From Arcicella sp034931005 (GTDB taxonomy: Bacteria > Bacteroidota > Bacteroidia > Cytophagales > Spirosomataceae): a DNA stretch of 64,000 bases. The notes beneath the pieces were generated by a model, which made no database searches, was not told the origin of the DNA, and saw only the letters and a program-made list of their open reading frames with translations. Positions 42,572-51,421 of this stretch are shown piece after piece. A program made the translations under genes and the position numbers. The stretch is from NCBI RefSeq assembly GCF_034931005.1, contig NZ_JAYGIN010000014.1, forward strand, positions 124,001 to 188,000, written 5' to 3'. Position 1 is the stretch's first letter, and the number at the start of each line of letters is the position of its first letter.

Positions 42572-45500
42572 TTATTTATTCATAAAATCCCCCCCAACAA
42601 TCTCTTTCAACCCCTCAACAGAACGATTAAATTCATAAGCGTAAGATTCAACGATTTGTCCTTCAAAATGTACGTCAATCGTATTTCTGATGAAAACACT
42701 GTTGACATTATCTTCGGCAAAGAATTCTTCGTATTCGTCTAAAATAGCTAATAATTTGATTGGGCTGGTTAATTTGTATAATTCTCCAACGGTCTTATCT
42801 GCTTGATTATCAGTTGATACGAATGCAGGATAGCCTTCTTCTTCAATCATGAATAATTTACCTTGAGCGTTTGCCATACCAACAAATTCAGCGTTTTTCT
42901 CAATGAATTTGTGCAATTCGTTTCCTGCTTCTTTGCGGAGTGTTCCATAAACGAAAAGGTATTCTTCGGTGTTTGGCTCTGGTAATTTCGCTTCTTCAAC
43001 CGTCAATACTAAATCGTCTTGCTCAACTACCGTTCCTTCTGTGAGTACCACTCTGCCCACAATTCCTTCAAATGGTGATGATACAATTGATTCCATTTTC
43101 ATGGCTTCAATGATGTATAACGGTGCATTTTTCTTGATTTCGTCGCCCGCTTTTACCAAAACTCTGCTCAAACGTCCTTGTAATGGAGCTCCAATATCAC
43201 CTTTTGCAGATGCTTTATCGTGTTTCTGACGTACCACTTTGATGGTTTTGTCTAACACTTTAATTCTACGAGCTTGTCCGTTCAATTCAAAAGTAATATT
43301 TCTTAAACCTGCTTCGTCTGGTTCAGATTGGTTTAAGTATTTGACAATGATCGTTTTACCTTCGTCAATCGTAATTAAAATTTCTTCGTCTGGTTTCAAG
43401 CCGTACAAGAATGCAGGCGTTGGAATCAAAGATACCTCACCGTAGATCTGTTGATTTTTGTAGTAATCTTCATATACTTTCGGGTACATTTTGTACGAAA
43501 GATAATCTAATTCTCCTTGCTCATTTTCTGGGAATTTAGACTGGAAATCAGCGAAGTCTTTTTCAAACTCAATCGGCAAAATTGAATCATTTGGGCGAGT
43601 CGTCATTGCTGCTTCACCTTTCAAGATAATTTCTTGCAATTGTTTCGGGAAACCTCCGTAAGGCTGACCCAAACCTCCTTTGAAGAAATCTTTAACCGAC
43701 TCAGGGAACGAAAGCGTTGCCCCACGAGCATATACGTCTTCGGGTTTTAATGAATTGGCAGTCATGAAAATTGCCATATCACCCACTACTTTCGACGAAG
43801 GCGTAACTTTCACGATGTCGCCAAATAATTTGTTGGCTTCGTGGTAGTTATGCTTCATTAATTCAAATTTATCACCCACGCCCAAAGCAATTGCTTGTCC
43901 ACGTAAGTTGGTATATTGTCCACCGGGAATTTCATTATCATACACCTCAGCCGTACCTGCTTTCAATTCAGATTCAAATGGATAATACATTTGGCGTACA
44001 TCTTCCCAATAGTTTGAATATTGGTTCAATAACGGTAAATCCATTGCACATTCACGCTCGTGTCCTTGCATCATGGCAACCACTGAGTTGAAGTTTGGTT
44101 GAGCCGTCAAGCCTGACATAGCACCCAATGAACAATCCACAATATCAACACCTGCTTCGATGGCTTTCAAATAGGTTGCCGCTTGAATTGAAGAAGTATC
44201 GTGCGTGTGTAAATGCACAGGAATTGATAATGCTTGGCGTAATTCTGTTACCAAAAGATTGGCTTGGAATGGACGCAAAAGTCCTGCCATGTCTTTAATA
44301 CACAAGATGTTAGCTCCTTCGTCTTCCAAAGTACGAGCCATATCTAAGTAATATTGTAACGAATATTTTTCATTCGTGAAAACATCACCTGTATAACAAA
44401 TTGAGGCTTCTGCAATGGCATTGGTACGTTCACGAACGGCTCTGATGGAAACTTTCATAGCTTCAACCCAATTCAATGAGTCAAAAATTCTGAAAACATC
44501 AATACCCGTTTCGGCAGATTTTTCTACAAATTTCTCAATCAAATTATCAGGATACGCCGAATAACCAACTGCATTTGAACCTCTGAAAAGCATTTGCAAA
44601 AGCATATTCGGCATTGCTTCACGAAATTCTTGCAGGCGTTTCCAAGGCGATTCGTTCAAGAAACGCATCGCTACGTCGAACGTGGCACCACCCCAAACTT
44701 CCATTGAGAATAATTGTGGGAAGTTTTTAGAATAACTTTCGGCAACTGCCATCATATCTTTGGTACGCACACGAGTAGCGAGTAAAGACTGGTGACCATC
44801 TCTGAAAGTGGTATCGGTATATAAAATTTGCTTTTGTTCTTTGATATACTGACTGAATTTCTCAGCACCCATTGAGTCCAGAAGTTGTTTGTTACCTTTT
44901 GGATGTTCGCCAAAAGTATCAAACGCAGGAACTACTGGTGTTCTGAAAGAACGGTCTAATTTTACTTTTACATCAGGATTTCCATTAACAACCACATCAC
45001 CTAAATAATAAAGGATTTTAGTAGAACGGTCTCTTGAAGTTTTGAAATTGAATAATTCTGGATGTGAATCAATGAATTGAACTACGCATTTTCCTTGTTG
45101 GAAAACGGGGTGAGCAATTACATTACGCAAGAAAGGAATGTTTGTTTTTACCCCACGAATACGGAATTCAGTCAAGGCACGAGCCAAACGTTGAGAAGCT
45201 CCTTTAAGTGTACGTCCACGTGCGGAAACTTTCACCAACATTGAGTCGAAATAGGGTGAAATTTTAACCCCTGGATAAGATGACCCTTCATCTAAACGAA
45301 TACCAAAACCAGCGGCATTACGATAAGCGATGATGGTACCAAAGTCTGGTTTGAAACCATTGGCAGGGTCTTCTGTGGTGATACGACATTGAATGGCATA
45401 ACCATTTAAAGGAATATCTTCTTGCTTTAAAATATAAATTCCGTTGTCCGAAAGTTTATAATTCATTGCAATTAGAATCTGCGTTCTCACAATATCCACA

Positions 45501-46438
45501 CCTGTAACTTCCTCAGTAATAGTATGTTCTACCTGAATACGTGGATTTACTTCGATAAAGAAAATGTTTTCGTCTTTGTCAACCAAAAACTCAACTGTAC
45601 CTGCATTGTAATAATCTACTGCTTTACCAATTGCCAAAGCATGAGCGTATAATTTTTGACGAGTTTCTTCTTTCAAGCCAAAAGAAGGAGCAATTTCTAC
45701 CACCTTTTGGAAACGTCTTTGTACCGAACAGTCACGCTCATAAAGGTGAACTAAATTGCCGTGTTGGTCGCCAAGTAGCTGAACTTCAATATGTTTTGGT
45801 TGGTCGATAAATTTTTCAATAAAGATAGTATCGTCACCAAAGGCATTTTTTGCTTCGTTTTTTGCTTCGTTGAATGCTTTTGAAAATTCTTCTTCTTCAC
45901 GAACAACTCGCATACCACGTCCGCCACCACCTGCGGCGGCTTTTACCATGACAGGGAAACCGATTTTCTTAGCTTCCGAAAGAGCAATTTCTCCATTGAT
46001 TAATTCCTCTTTTGAGTCTTCAATCATGGGAACATTGGCTTTGCGAGCGGCAACTTTTGCAGCAACTTTATCGCCCAATGCGTCCATTGCTTCGGGAGAT
46101 GGTCCAATAAATTTGATTCCTTCTTCACGACAACGACGAGCCAACGTTACATTTTCAGAAAGAAAACCATAACCTGGGTGAACCGCATCTATTTTCTTTT
46201 CTTTACAAAGTTTGATAATTCCTTCAATGTCCAAATAAGGTTTTAAAGGCTCATCATCTTTTCCGATTTGATAAGCTTCATCAGCTTTATATCGGTGAAG
46301 AGAGTAACGGTCTTCAAAGGTATAAACCGCTACCGTGCGAATCCCCAATTCGGAGGCAGCACGCATAATACGAATCGCAATTTCACCACGGTTGGCGATA
46401 AGGATACTATTAATTTTTTGAACGTATGATTGAGCCAT
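42572..46438 (-). CDS. pyc: Pyruvate carboxylase with C-terminal GGCT-like domain
   Basis: Biotin enzyme making oxaloacetate from pyruvate and bicarbonate. 1288 residues against about 1150 usual. Order: biotin carboxylase (KILIANRGEIAIRIMRA-type start, AAAGGGGRGMR, HPGYGFLSEN), carboxyltransferase (TDTTFRDGHQSLLATR, metal ligands HTHDT), conserved PYC/OADA region, and biotinyl domain with AMKM (K1114). The normal enzyme would end at LVLTVE (~1149). An extra domain, 1160-1288, starts YLFVYGTLR and continues with GYPAFV, VGELYKL and LDEYEEF, matching gamma-glutamylcyclotransferase/AIG2-like proteins. Single gene with its own terminator; the 3' end is duplicated downstream. Confidence 0.96.
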   Translation of the reverse strand: MAQSYVQKINSILIANRGEIAIRIMRAASELGIRTVAVYTFEDRYSLHRYKADEAYQIGKDDEPLKPYLDIEGIIKLCKEKKIDAVHPGYGFLSENVTLARRCREEGIKFIGPSPEAMDALGDKVAAKVAARKANVPMIEDSKEELINGEIALSEAKKIGFPVMVKAAAGGGGRGMRVVREEEEFSKAFNEAKNEAKNAFGDDTIFIEKFIDQPKHIEVQLLGDQHGNLVHLYERDCSVQRRFQKVVEIAPSFGLKEETRQKLYAHALAIGKAVDYYNAGTVEFLVDKDENIFFIEVNPRIQVEHTITEEVTGVDIVRTQILIAMNYKLSDNGIYILKQEDIPLNGYAIQCRITTEDPANGFKPDFGTIIAYRNAAGFGIRLDEGSSYPGVKISPYFDSMLVKVSARGRTLKGASQRLARALTEFRIRGVKTNIPFLRNVIAHPVFQQGKCVVQFIDSHPELFNFKTSRDRSTKILYYLGDVVVNGNPDVKVKLDRSFRTPVVPAFDTFGEHPKGNKQLLDSMGAEKFSQYIKEQKQILYTDTTFRDGHQSLLATRVRTKDMMAVAESYSKNFPQLFSMEVWGGATFDVAMRFLNESPWKRLQEFREAMPNMLLQMLFRGSNAVGYSAYPDNLIEKFVEKSAETGIDVFRIFDSLNWVEAMKVSIRAVRERTNAIAEASICYTGDVFTNEKYSLQYYLDMARTLEDEGANILCIKDMAGLLRPFQANLLVTELRQALSIPVHLHTHDTSSIQAATYLKAIEAGVDIVDCSLGAMSGLTAQPNFNSVVAMMQGHERECAMDLPLLNQYSNYWEDVRQMYYPFESELKAGTAEVYDNEIPGGQYTNLRGQAIALGVGDKFELMKHNYHEANKLFGDIVKVTPSSKVVGDMAIFMTANSLKPEDVYARGATLSFPESVKDFFKGGLGQPYGGFPKQLQEIILKGEAAMTTRPNDSILPIEFEKDFADFQSKFPENEQGELDYLSYKMYPKVYEDYYKNQQIYGEVSLIPTPAFLYGLKPDEEILITIDEGKTIIVKYLNQSEPDEAGLRNITFELNGQARRIKVLDKTIKVVRQKHDKASAKGDIGAPLQGRLSRVLVKAGDEIKKNAPLYIIEAMKMESIVSSPFEGIVGRVVLTEGTVVEQDDLVLTVEEAKLPEPNTEEYLFVYGTLRKEAGNELHKFIEKNAEFVGMANAQGKLFMIEEEGYPAFVSTDNQADKTVGELYKLTSPIKLLAILDEYEEFFAEDNVNSVFIRNTIDVHFEGQIVESYAYEFNRSVEGLKEIVGGDFMNK

Positions 46439-46774
46439 TTTTATATTTATTACTTATCTAAAATTAAGGACTAAATTGAACTTTAACCGAATAAAACACT
46501 TTATACCATACAAAATTCAAAAAATAATTGGGTATTTTGTATAATTCCAATAATAAAATTTGGTTATATTGGAAAGATGCAATTTTCTTTGGGTTCGGTA
46601 CTATTTTTACTATCCAATACGATTTTTATAGAATGTTGATTTATTTACAAATGTGTTTGTACATATTTTGTTGGAACAAATTTAAGGGATAAAAACATTT
46701 TTATCTGTCCTGCAATCAAAGTAATCTGCGAGTTTTAAATACTCAAGGAATGGCTATATTTTAATAATCAAAAA
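46439..46774. other. Intergenic region between divergent pyc and pdxA
   Basis: A TAAATTTG box on the minus strand (46684-46677) could start a 240-nt pyc leader. No gene recognised. Confidence 0.35.
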
Positions 46775-46811
46775 ACAAAAAAGGTTTGGGTAATGCTCAA
46801 ATCTTTTTTGT
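46775..46811. terminator. Orphan bidirectional terminator
   Basis: acaaaaaaggtttg (46775-46788) pairs with caaatcttttttgt (46798-46811), 13 of 14 plus one wobble, with T/A-runs on both sides. No gene ends nearby on either strand, so it may end an unrecognised short transcript. Confidence 0.65.
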
Positions 46812-46950
46812 TTCAATAGAATTTATGAAATTGCAGGAATGTTTAGAGATTGGTTATCTGTAATTAGTTGCTGAATCTTTAGAATTTATCTTTTAAACTT
46901 CACCAAGAACAAATAACCAATTGCTAATTACCAATAACAAATTACAAAAC

Positions 46951-47970
46951 GTGGAACATCAAAAACCAATTATAGGCATTACCCTCGGCGATTATAACGG
47001 TATCGGACCCGAAGTAATACTAAAAGCCCTTACTAATAAACGTATTTTACAGATTTGTACGCCAGTTATTTATGGCTCACAAAGGGTTGTCGGCTTTTAT
47101 CGTAAAGCATTAGAACTTAAGGATTGGACATTAAATCCGATTCAATCTATCCAGCAAGTCAACCATAAACTCACGAATATTATTAATTGCTTTGAAGATA
47201 AAGCAACCGAAGTTACGCCAGGAAAAGTTACTCAGGAAGCAGGTGCAGCAGCATTGGCGTGTTTAGAAAAAGCAACCGAAGATTTAAAATCTGGAGCGAT
47301 TCAAGCTGTGGTAACTGCACCGATTAACAAACATAATATTCAATCAGAAACTTTCAAATTTCCAGGGCATACCGAATATTTTACCGAAGCATTTGAGGCT
47401 AAGGAATCATTGATGTTTTTGGTTTCAGATGTTTTAAGAGTTGGCGTTGTAACAGGGCATATTCCTCTTGGACGAGTTCGTGGGGCAATCAATCAGGATA
47501 AAATCAGTCAGAAACTTTCTTTAATGTTTGCATCTTTGAAGAATGATTTTGGAATTCAAAAACCTAAAATTGCGGTTTTGGGATTGAATCCTCACGCTGG
47601 TGAAGATGGATTGTTAGGCGATGAAGAAAAAACGACCATTACGCCAGTCTTGGAACAATTCAAGAAAAAAGGTAATTTAGTTTTTGGACCTTTTCCGTCA
47701 GACGGCTTTTTTGGTGCAGCACAATTTAAGCATTATGATGCCGTTTTAGCGATGTATCACGACCAAGGGTTGATTCCATTTAAGTATATATCTTTTGAAA
47801 TGGGTGTAAATTATACCGCTGGACTTTCGGCAGTCCGTACTTCGCCCGACCACGGAACGGCGTATGATATTGCAGGCAAAAATACAGCTTCGGAATCATC
47901 CATGTTACAGGCTATTTTTACGGCTATTGATGTTGTGAAAAATAGAAAAGAAATGAGTTCAGAAGGGTAA
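46951..47970 (+). CDS. pdxA: 4-hydroxythreonine-4-phosphate dehydrogenase
   Basis: Step in the DXP-dependent pyridoxal phosphate pathway. 339 residues from GTG 46951; a TTG at 46921 is in frame, but the bases between look like the intergenic 'ccaataacaaatta' repeat type. Motifs: IGITLGDYNGIGPEVI, KFPGHTEYF (metal-binding histidine), GHIPLGRVRGAI, LGLNPHAGEDG and MYHDQGLIPFKY (metal ligand histidine, PxFK). Followed 51 bp later by a Tat-type isomerase-like gene. Confidence 0.95.
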   Translation: MEHQKPIIGITLGDYNGIGPEVILKALTNKRILQICTPVIYGSQRVVGFYRKALELKDWTLNPIQSIQQVNHKLTNIINCFEDKATEVTPGKVTQEAGAAALACLEKATEDLKSGAIQAVVTAPINKHNIQSETFKFPGHTEYFTEAFEAKESLMFLVSDVLRVGVVTGHIPLGRVRGAINQDKISQKLSLMFASLKNDFGIQKPKIAVLGLNPHAGEDGLLGDEEKTTITPVLEQFKKKGNLVFGPFPSDGFFGAAQFKHYDAVLAMYHDQGLIPFKYISFEMGVNYTAGLSAVRTSPDHGTAYDIAGKNTASESSMLQAIFTAIDVVKNRKEMSSEG

Positions 47971-48021
47971 ATCAAATTAAATATCGCATTATCTCATTAC
48001 TATAAATAACCAATCAAAACA

Positions 48022-48903
48022 ATGTCAATTGAACAACAATCTCGTAGAGACTTCCTTAAAACTGGTGCTTTAGCGGCGGCTGGTTTTACTTTATTAAGCA
48101 GTGATTTATTTGCAGGTGGTAAGAAACCCGCAGCTCGTAATATTGGTGTACAATTATGGTCTGTAAAAGACGATATGGCAAAAGATGCCGCAGGAACGCT
48201 TGCTAAAGTTGCTAAAATGGGCTACAAACAAGTAGAAGGTTTTGGTTATTCTGACGGAAAATTCTTTGGTTTATCAGCAACTGAATATGCAAAAGTATTG
48301 GCTGATAATGGTTTGAAAATGCCTTCTGCTCACGGAATGGTAACGAGCAAAGACTATACAAACGGACAGTTGTCGGATGCTTTCAAGAAAATGGCTGATG
48401 ATGCTAAAAAAGTAGGTCAGAAATTTGTAATCGCTCCATATATGCTTGACCCAGACCGTCCAAATGGAAAACAAATGGCTGAAATGTTCAACAAAGCAGG
48501 TGAATATTGCAAGTCTTTAGGCATGAAGTTTGGCTACCATAATCACGATTTTGAATTTGTAAAATATGACGGCGTAAGTTTATACAAAACGCTTTTGGAT
48601 AATACAGAGAAAGATTTGGTAACTTTTGAAATGGACTTATATTGGGTGAAATATGCGAAAGAAAATCCAGCAGCATGGTTCAAAAATTATCAAGGACGTT
48701 TTACGCATTTCCACGTAAAAGACCACGACCCAATCAAAAATGTAAGTGTTGAAGTTGGAGAAGGAGATATTAACTTTCAAGAGATTTTTAACTCAAAATT
48801 ATCAGGTGCAAAATACTTTATCGTAGAATTAGAAGCTTACAAACGTACTCCATTAGAAGGAATCGAAATCAGTTTAAAGAACTTGAAAAAGTTGAAATTC
48901 TAA
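48022..48903 (+). CDS. Tat-exported sugar phosphate isomerase/epimerase-like protein
   Basis: 293 residues. Twin-arginine signal SRRDFLKTGALAAAGFTLL, then the TIM-barrel AP-endonuclease-2 fold: IGVQLWSVKDDM, VAKMGYKQVEGFGY, FGYHNHDFEF (metal region near 175), FEMDLYWVKYA and HFHVKDHD. Paralogue of the protein at 14483-15400. Likely periplasmic sugar or inositol-type isomerase; substrate unknown. Followed by a clear terminator. Confidence 0.88.
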   Translation: MSIEQQSRRDFLKTGALAAAGFTLLSSDLFAGGKKPAARNIGVQLWSVKDDMAKDAAGTLAKVAKMGYKQVEGFGYSDGKFFGLSATEYAKVLADNGLKMPSAHGMVTSKDYTNGQLSDAFKKMADDAKKVGQKFVIAPYMLDPDRPNGKQMAEMFNKAGEYCKSLGMKFGYHNHDFEFVKYDGVSLYKTLLDNTEKDLVTFEMDLYWVKYAKENPAAWFKNYQGRFTHFHVKDHDPIKNVSVEVGEGDINFQEIFNSKLSGAKYFIVELEAYKRTPLEGIEISLKNLKKLKF

Positions 48904-48931
48904 TTTCTTTAATATTTTTGCGAGTAAAATG

Positions 48932-48959
48932 AACCTGTCAGTAATTTGACAGGTTTTTT
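48932..48959 (+). terminator. Rho-independent terminator
   Basis: aacctgtca (48932-48940) pairs perfectly with tgacaggtt (48947-48955), then a T-run, 29 bp after the isomerase stop. Confidence 0.9.
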
Positions 48960-48964
48960 ATTTG

Positions 48965-49031
48965 GTAGGACAGGTTTTCAACCTGTTTTTATAGAATTTG
49001 TTGCATGACAGGTTGGAAACCTGTCCTACTG
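48965..49031. repeat. Long palindromic repeat (aggacaggtt..aacctgtcct)
   Basis: taggacaggttttcaacctg (from 48966) and caggttggaaacctgtccta (to 49029) are reverse complements with one mismatch; each arm is itself a small palindrome. It lies directly before the dehydrogenase ATG. Confidence 0.88.
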
Positions 49032-49039
49032 ATAATAGA

Positions 49040-50014
49040 ATGAAAAAAATACTAATTGTTGACGATTTACACGAAAATATCTTCCCATTATTAGCGGATA
49101 TGAATTTTGACGTAAACTATCAACCAAACATTAAACGTCCTGAGATTTTAGAAATCATTAAAGATTATGAAGGGCTAATCATCAGAAGTAAAACCAAAGT
49201 TGACCTTGATTTTTTATATCATTGTGATAAATTAGAATTTATCGCCCGAGCTGGTGCAGGTTTAGATTTGATTGATTTACAGGAAGTTGAGCGAAGAAAG
49301 ATAAAAGTTTTTGCTGCGAATGAAGGAAATTCAGATGCCGTTGCAGAACATACGTTGGGTATGATTTTAGGACTTTTTAATAAACTCAATTGGGCTGATA
49401 GTGAAGTGCGTCAGAGCATTTGGCAACGAGAACAAAATCGTGGCATTGAGCTAAAAGGCATGACCGTTGGGATAATCGGTTTTGGAAATATGGGTGTTGC
49501 CGTTGCACAAAGATTAATGGGTTTTGGCGTGACGGTTTTGGCGTATGATATTGCCCCAAAAGATTGGACTGAATACGGGTTTTTAGCTAAAAAAGCCACA
49601 ATGGAAGAAATTTTTGAACAAGCGGATTTACTCACAATTCACGTACCGCTTACGCCCGAAACCAAAATGATGGTGAATGATGCATTCATTCAGAAATTCA
49701 AGAAAAATATCTTTTTAATCAATACTTCAAGAGGAGAAGTTGCTTCTGTAAAGGCAATTTTGAATGGATTAAATTCAGGGAAATTACGAGGTTCATGTTT
49801 AGATGTTTTGGAAAATGAGAAATTAGCAACGCTTTCTGAGGAGCAAAATGAAGTTTATTCTCAATTATTTCAAAAGAAAAACGTTATACTCTCGCCACAC
49901 GTAGCAGGTTGGACAGTTGAGAGTTACCGTAAAATCAATGAAGTTTTGGTGAGTAAAATTAGAGAACAGGTTAGTAACGCAGACTTTAGTCTGTTTGCTA
50001 AAAGAACAGACTGA
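49040..50014 (+). CDS. D-2-hydroxyacid dehydrogenase (phosphoglycerate dehydrogenase-like)
   Basis: 324 residues from ATG 49040; an earlier in-frame start at 48998 would translate the palindrome and is rejected. NAD-binding Rossmann motif GMTVGIIGFGNMGVAVAQRL (GxGxxG), catalytic R in INTSRGEV, E in the DVLENEK region and H in SPHVAGWT. Closest in style to SerA/PGDH without an ACT domain, but the substrate may be another 2-hydroxyacid. The last residues (DFSLFAKRTD) are encoded by a cagactttagtctg repeat, so the C-terminus is repeat-extended. Confidence 0.88.
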   Translation: MKKILIVDDLHENIFPLLADMNFDVNYQPNIKRPEILEIIKDYEGLIIRSKTKVDLDFLYHCDKLEFIARAGAGLDLIDLQEVERRKIKVFAANEGNSDAVAEHTLGMILGLFNKLNWADSEVRQSIWQREQNRGIELKGMTVGIIGFGNMGVAVAQRLMGFGVTVLAYDIAPKDWTEYGFLAKKATMEEIFEQADLLTIHVPLTPETKMMVNDAFIQKFKKNIFLINTSRGEVASVKAILNGLNSGKLRGSCLDVLENEKLATLSEEQNEVYSQLFQKKNVILSPHVAGWTVESYRKINEVLVSKIREQVSNADFSLFAKRTD

Positions 50015-50068
50015 AGTCTGTGTTATAATGCAGACTAAAATAAAGGACAGACTGAAGTCTGTGTTACA
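49978..50068. repeat. cagactgaagtctg palindromic repeats
   Basis: Three copies of the cagactNaagtctg palindrome (49979, 50008, 50049 regions) span the dehydrogenase 3' end and the gap to the next gene. The two copies acagactgaagtctgtgtta are identical. Confidence 0.85.
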
Positions 50069-50071
50069 AAA

Positions 50072-51133
50072 ATGAAAAAAATACTTTTGATTTTATTATG
50101 CTTTATTTTGAATGATTTACAGGCTCAGAATAAACCCTATTCACTGTTTCTCATTGGCGATGCAGGCGATGATATTGTGCAGAACGACGTACATAAAACT
50201 TTGCAAAAACACCTAACCGAAAATCAAAATGGAGGAGTTGTTTTTTTGGGGGATAACATTTATCCACGTGGTTTAGATGGAACAAAAGACGCAGAATTGA
50301 AACTGTTAACGCAACTGCACACACTCAGAAATTTTAAAGGAGATTGGTTTTTTATTCCAGGAAATCACGATTGGGCAAAAGGGCGTTGGAAAGGCTACAA
50401 AAATGTAATTCGTCAGGCAAATTACATTAATAAATTTGCCAAAGATTCTCTCAATCAGCCTAATACCAAACACTTTTTTCCCGAAAAAGGCTTGCCTGGC
50501 CCTGTAACACGTGATTTAGGTAATAATATCGTACTTGTTTTTACCGATACCGACTGGTGGCTTCATCGTTCGTTTTATCATAAAGTTGGCAAGGAGGAAA
50601 CATTTAAAAAAATGGATATTGCCTATTTCAACCGTCTTGATTCTATTTTGACTGCCGTTGAAAAACAGGGAAAGAAATCCATTTTTTTATCTCATCATCC
50701 CATTGTTGACTACGGCGAACACGGGTATCATAAAGGAAAAAGTTGGTATTATGCTTTGGTAAATTACACACCGCTACAAACGTTTGGACTTTTAGGGGTC
50801 AATCGTGCTTTGAATGCGGAGATGAATCAGCCCCGTTATATGAGACTGGCTGATAAAATGTATTTGATGTTACAAAAGCATAAAAATGTCATTGCCATTG
50901 CGGGTCATGAGCATAATTTACAAGTAATCAAACGTCCCAATTCTTTGTTTTTAATTAGTGGTTCGGGTAGTAAATTGACTCCATTGAAAAGAAAAATAAC
51001 CCAAAAAGATTGTCTTTTCAATGCCAGTAAACCGGGTTTTATGGAATTGATTTTTGAAACAAACGGCAAAGTAGATTTGAAAGTTTGGGGAGGTGATGGG
51101 AAATTATTAAATGAGCAAAAGGGGATTTTTTGA
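50072..51133 (+). CDS. Secreted calcineurin-like metallophosphoesterase
   Basis: 353 residues with a signal peptide (ILLILLCFILNDLQAQ). The five metallophosphoesterase blocks are present: LIGDAGD, VFLGDNIYP (GDxxY), PGNHDW, SHHPI and GHEHNLQ. Likely periplasmic or surface phosphatase of the purple-acid/Icc-type group; substrate unknown. Starts 58 bp after the dehydrogenase across a repeat. Confidence 0.9.
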   Translation: MKKILLILLCFILNDLQAQNKPYSLFLIGDAGDDIVQNDVHKTLQKHLTENQNGGVVFLGDNIYPRGLDGTKDAELKLLTQLHTLRNFKGDWFFIPGNHDWAKGRWKGYKNVIRQANYINKFAKDSLNQPNTKHFFPEKGLPGPVTRDLGNNIVLVFTDTDWWLHRSFYHKVGKEETFKKMDIAYFNRLDSILTAVEKQGKKSIFLSHHPIVDYGEHGYHKGKSWYYALVNYTPLQTFGLLGVNRALNAEMNQPRYMRLADKMYLMLQKHKNVIAIAGHEHNLQVIKRPNSLFLISGSGSKLTPLKRKITQKDCLFNASKPGFMELIFETNGKVDLKVWGGDGKLLNEQKGIF

Positions 51134-51180
51134 AATTAATTTGATGTGTTATAGACGGCTAATTACACTGTTATAGAGAA

Positions 51181-51276
51181 TGACATAACTTATTGGAATA
51201 AGAACTTCCCGAAAGTTTAAAACTTTCGGGAAGTTGAGCCGAATTACTAAATTTTACTTCTAATAAGTTATGTCTC
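51181..51276. repeat. Nested inverted repeat with aacttcccgaaa core
   Basis: Core arms aacttcccgaaa (51203-51214) and tttcgggaagtt (51224-51235) around a 9-bp loop; outer arms gacataacttatt (from 51182) and aataagttatgtc (to about 51274). The core arms equal those of the 59.6-60.0 kb units. Confidence 0.88.
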
Positions 51277-51421
51277 AGTCTATAATAAGTTAAATTATTG
51301 ATATAATCTTTTTCATAGTTGTAAGAAAGTTTAAATAAATGGAGTTTTGTAGTATAATTCATTCAATACGTAATAATACGAATAATCTATTTCCGTTATT
51401 TCATCAACGACAAATTTTCCC

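Noticed and set aside
38640..42733. The AT-rich accessory stretch as an integrative element or prophage
   Set aside because: No integrase, transposase, phage or conjugation gene was found; only repeats, a toxin-antitoxin pair and unknown genes.
48998..49039. Earlier start for the D-2-hydroxyacid dehydrogenase
   Set aside because: It lies inside a palindromic repeat; MKKILIVDD at 49040 is the natural start.
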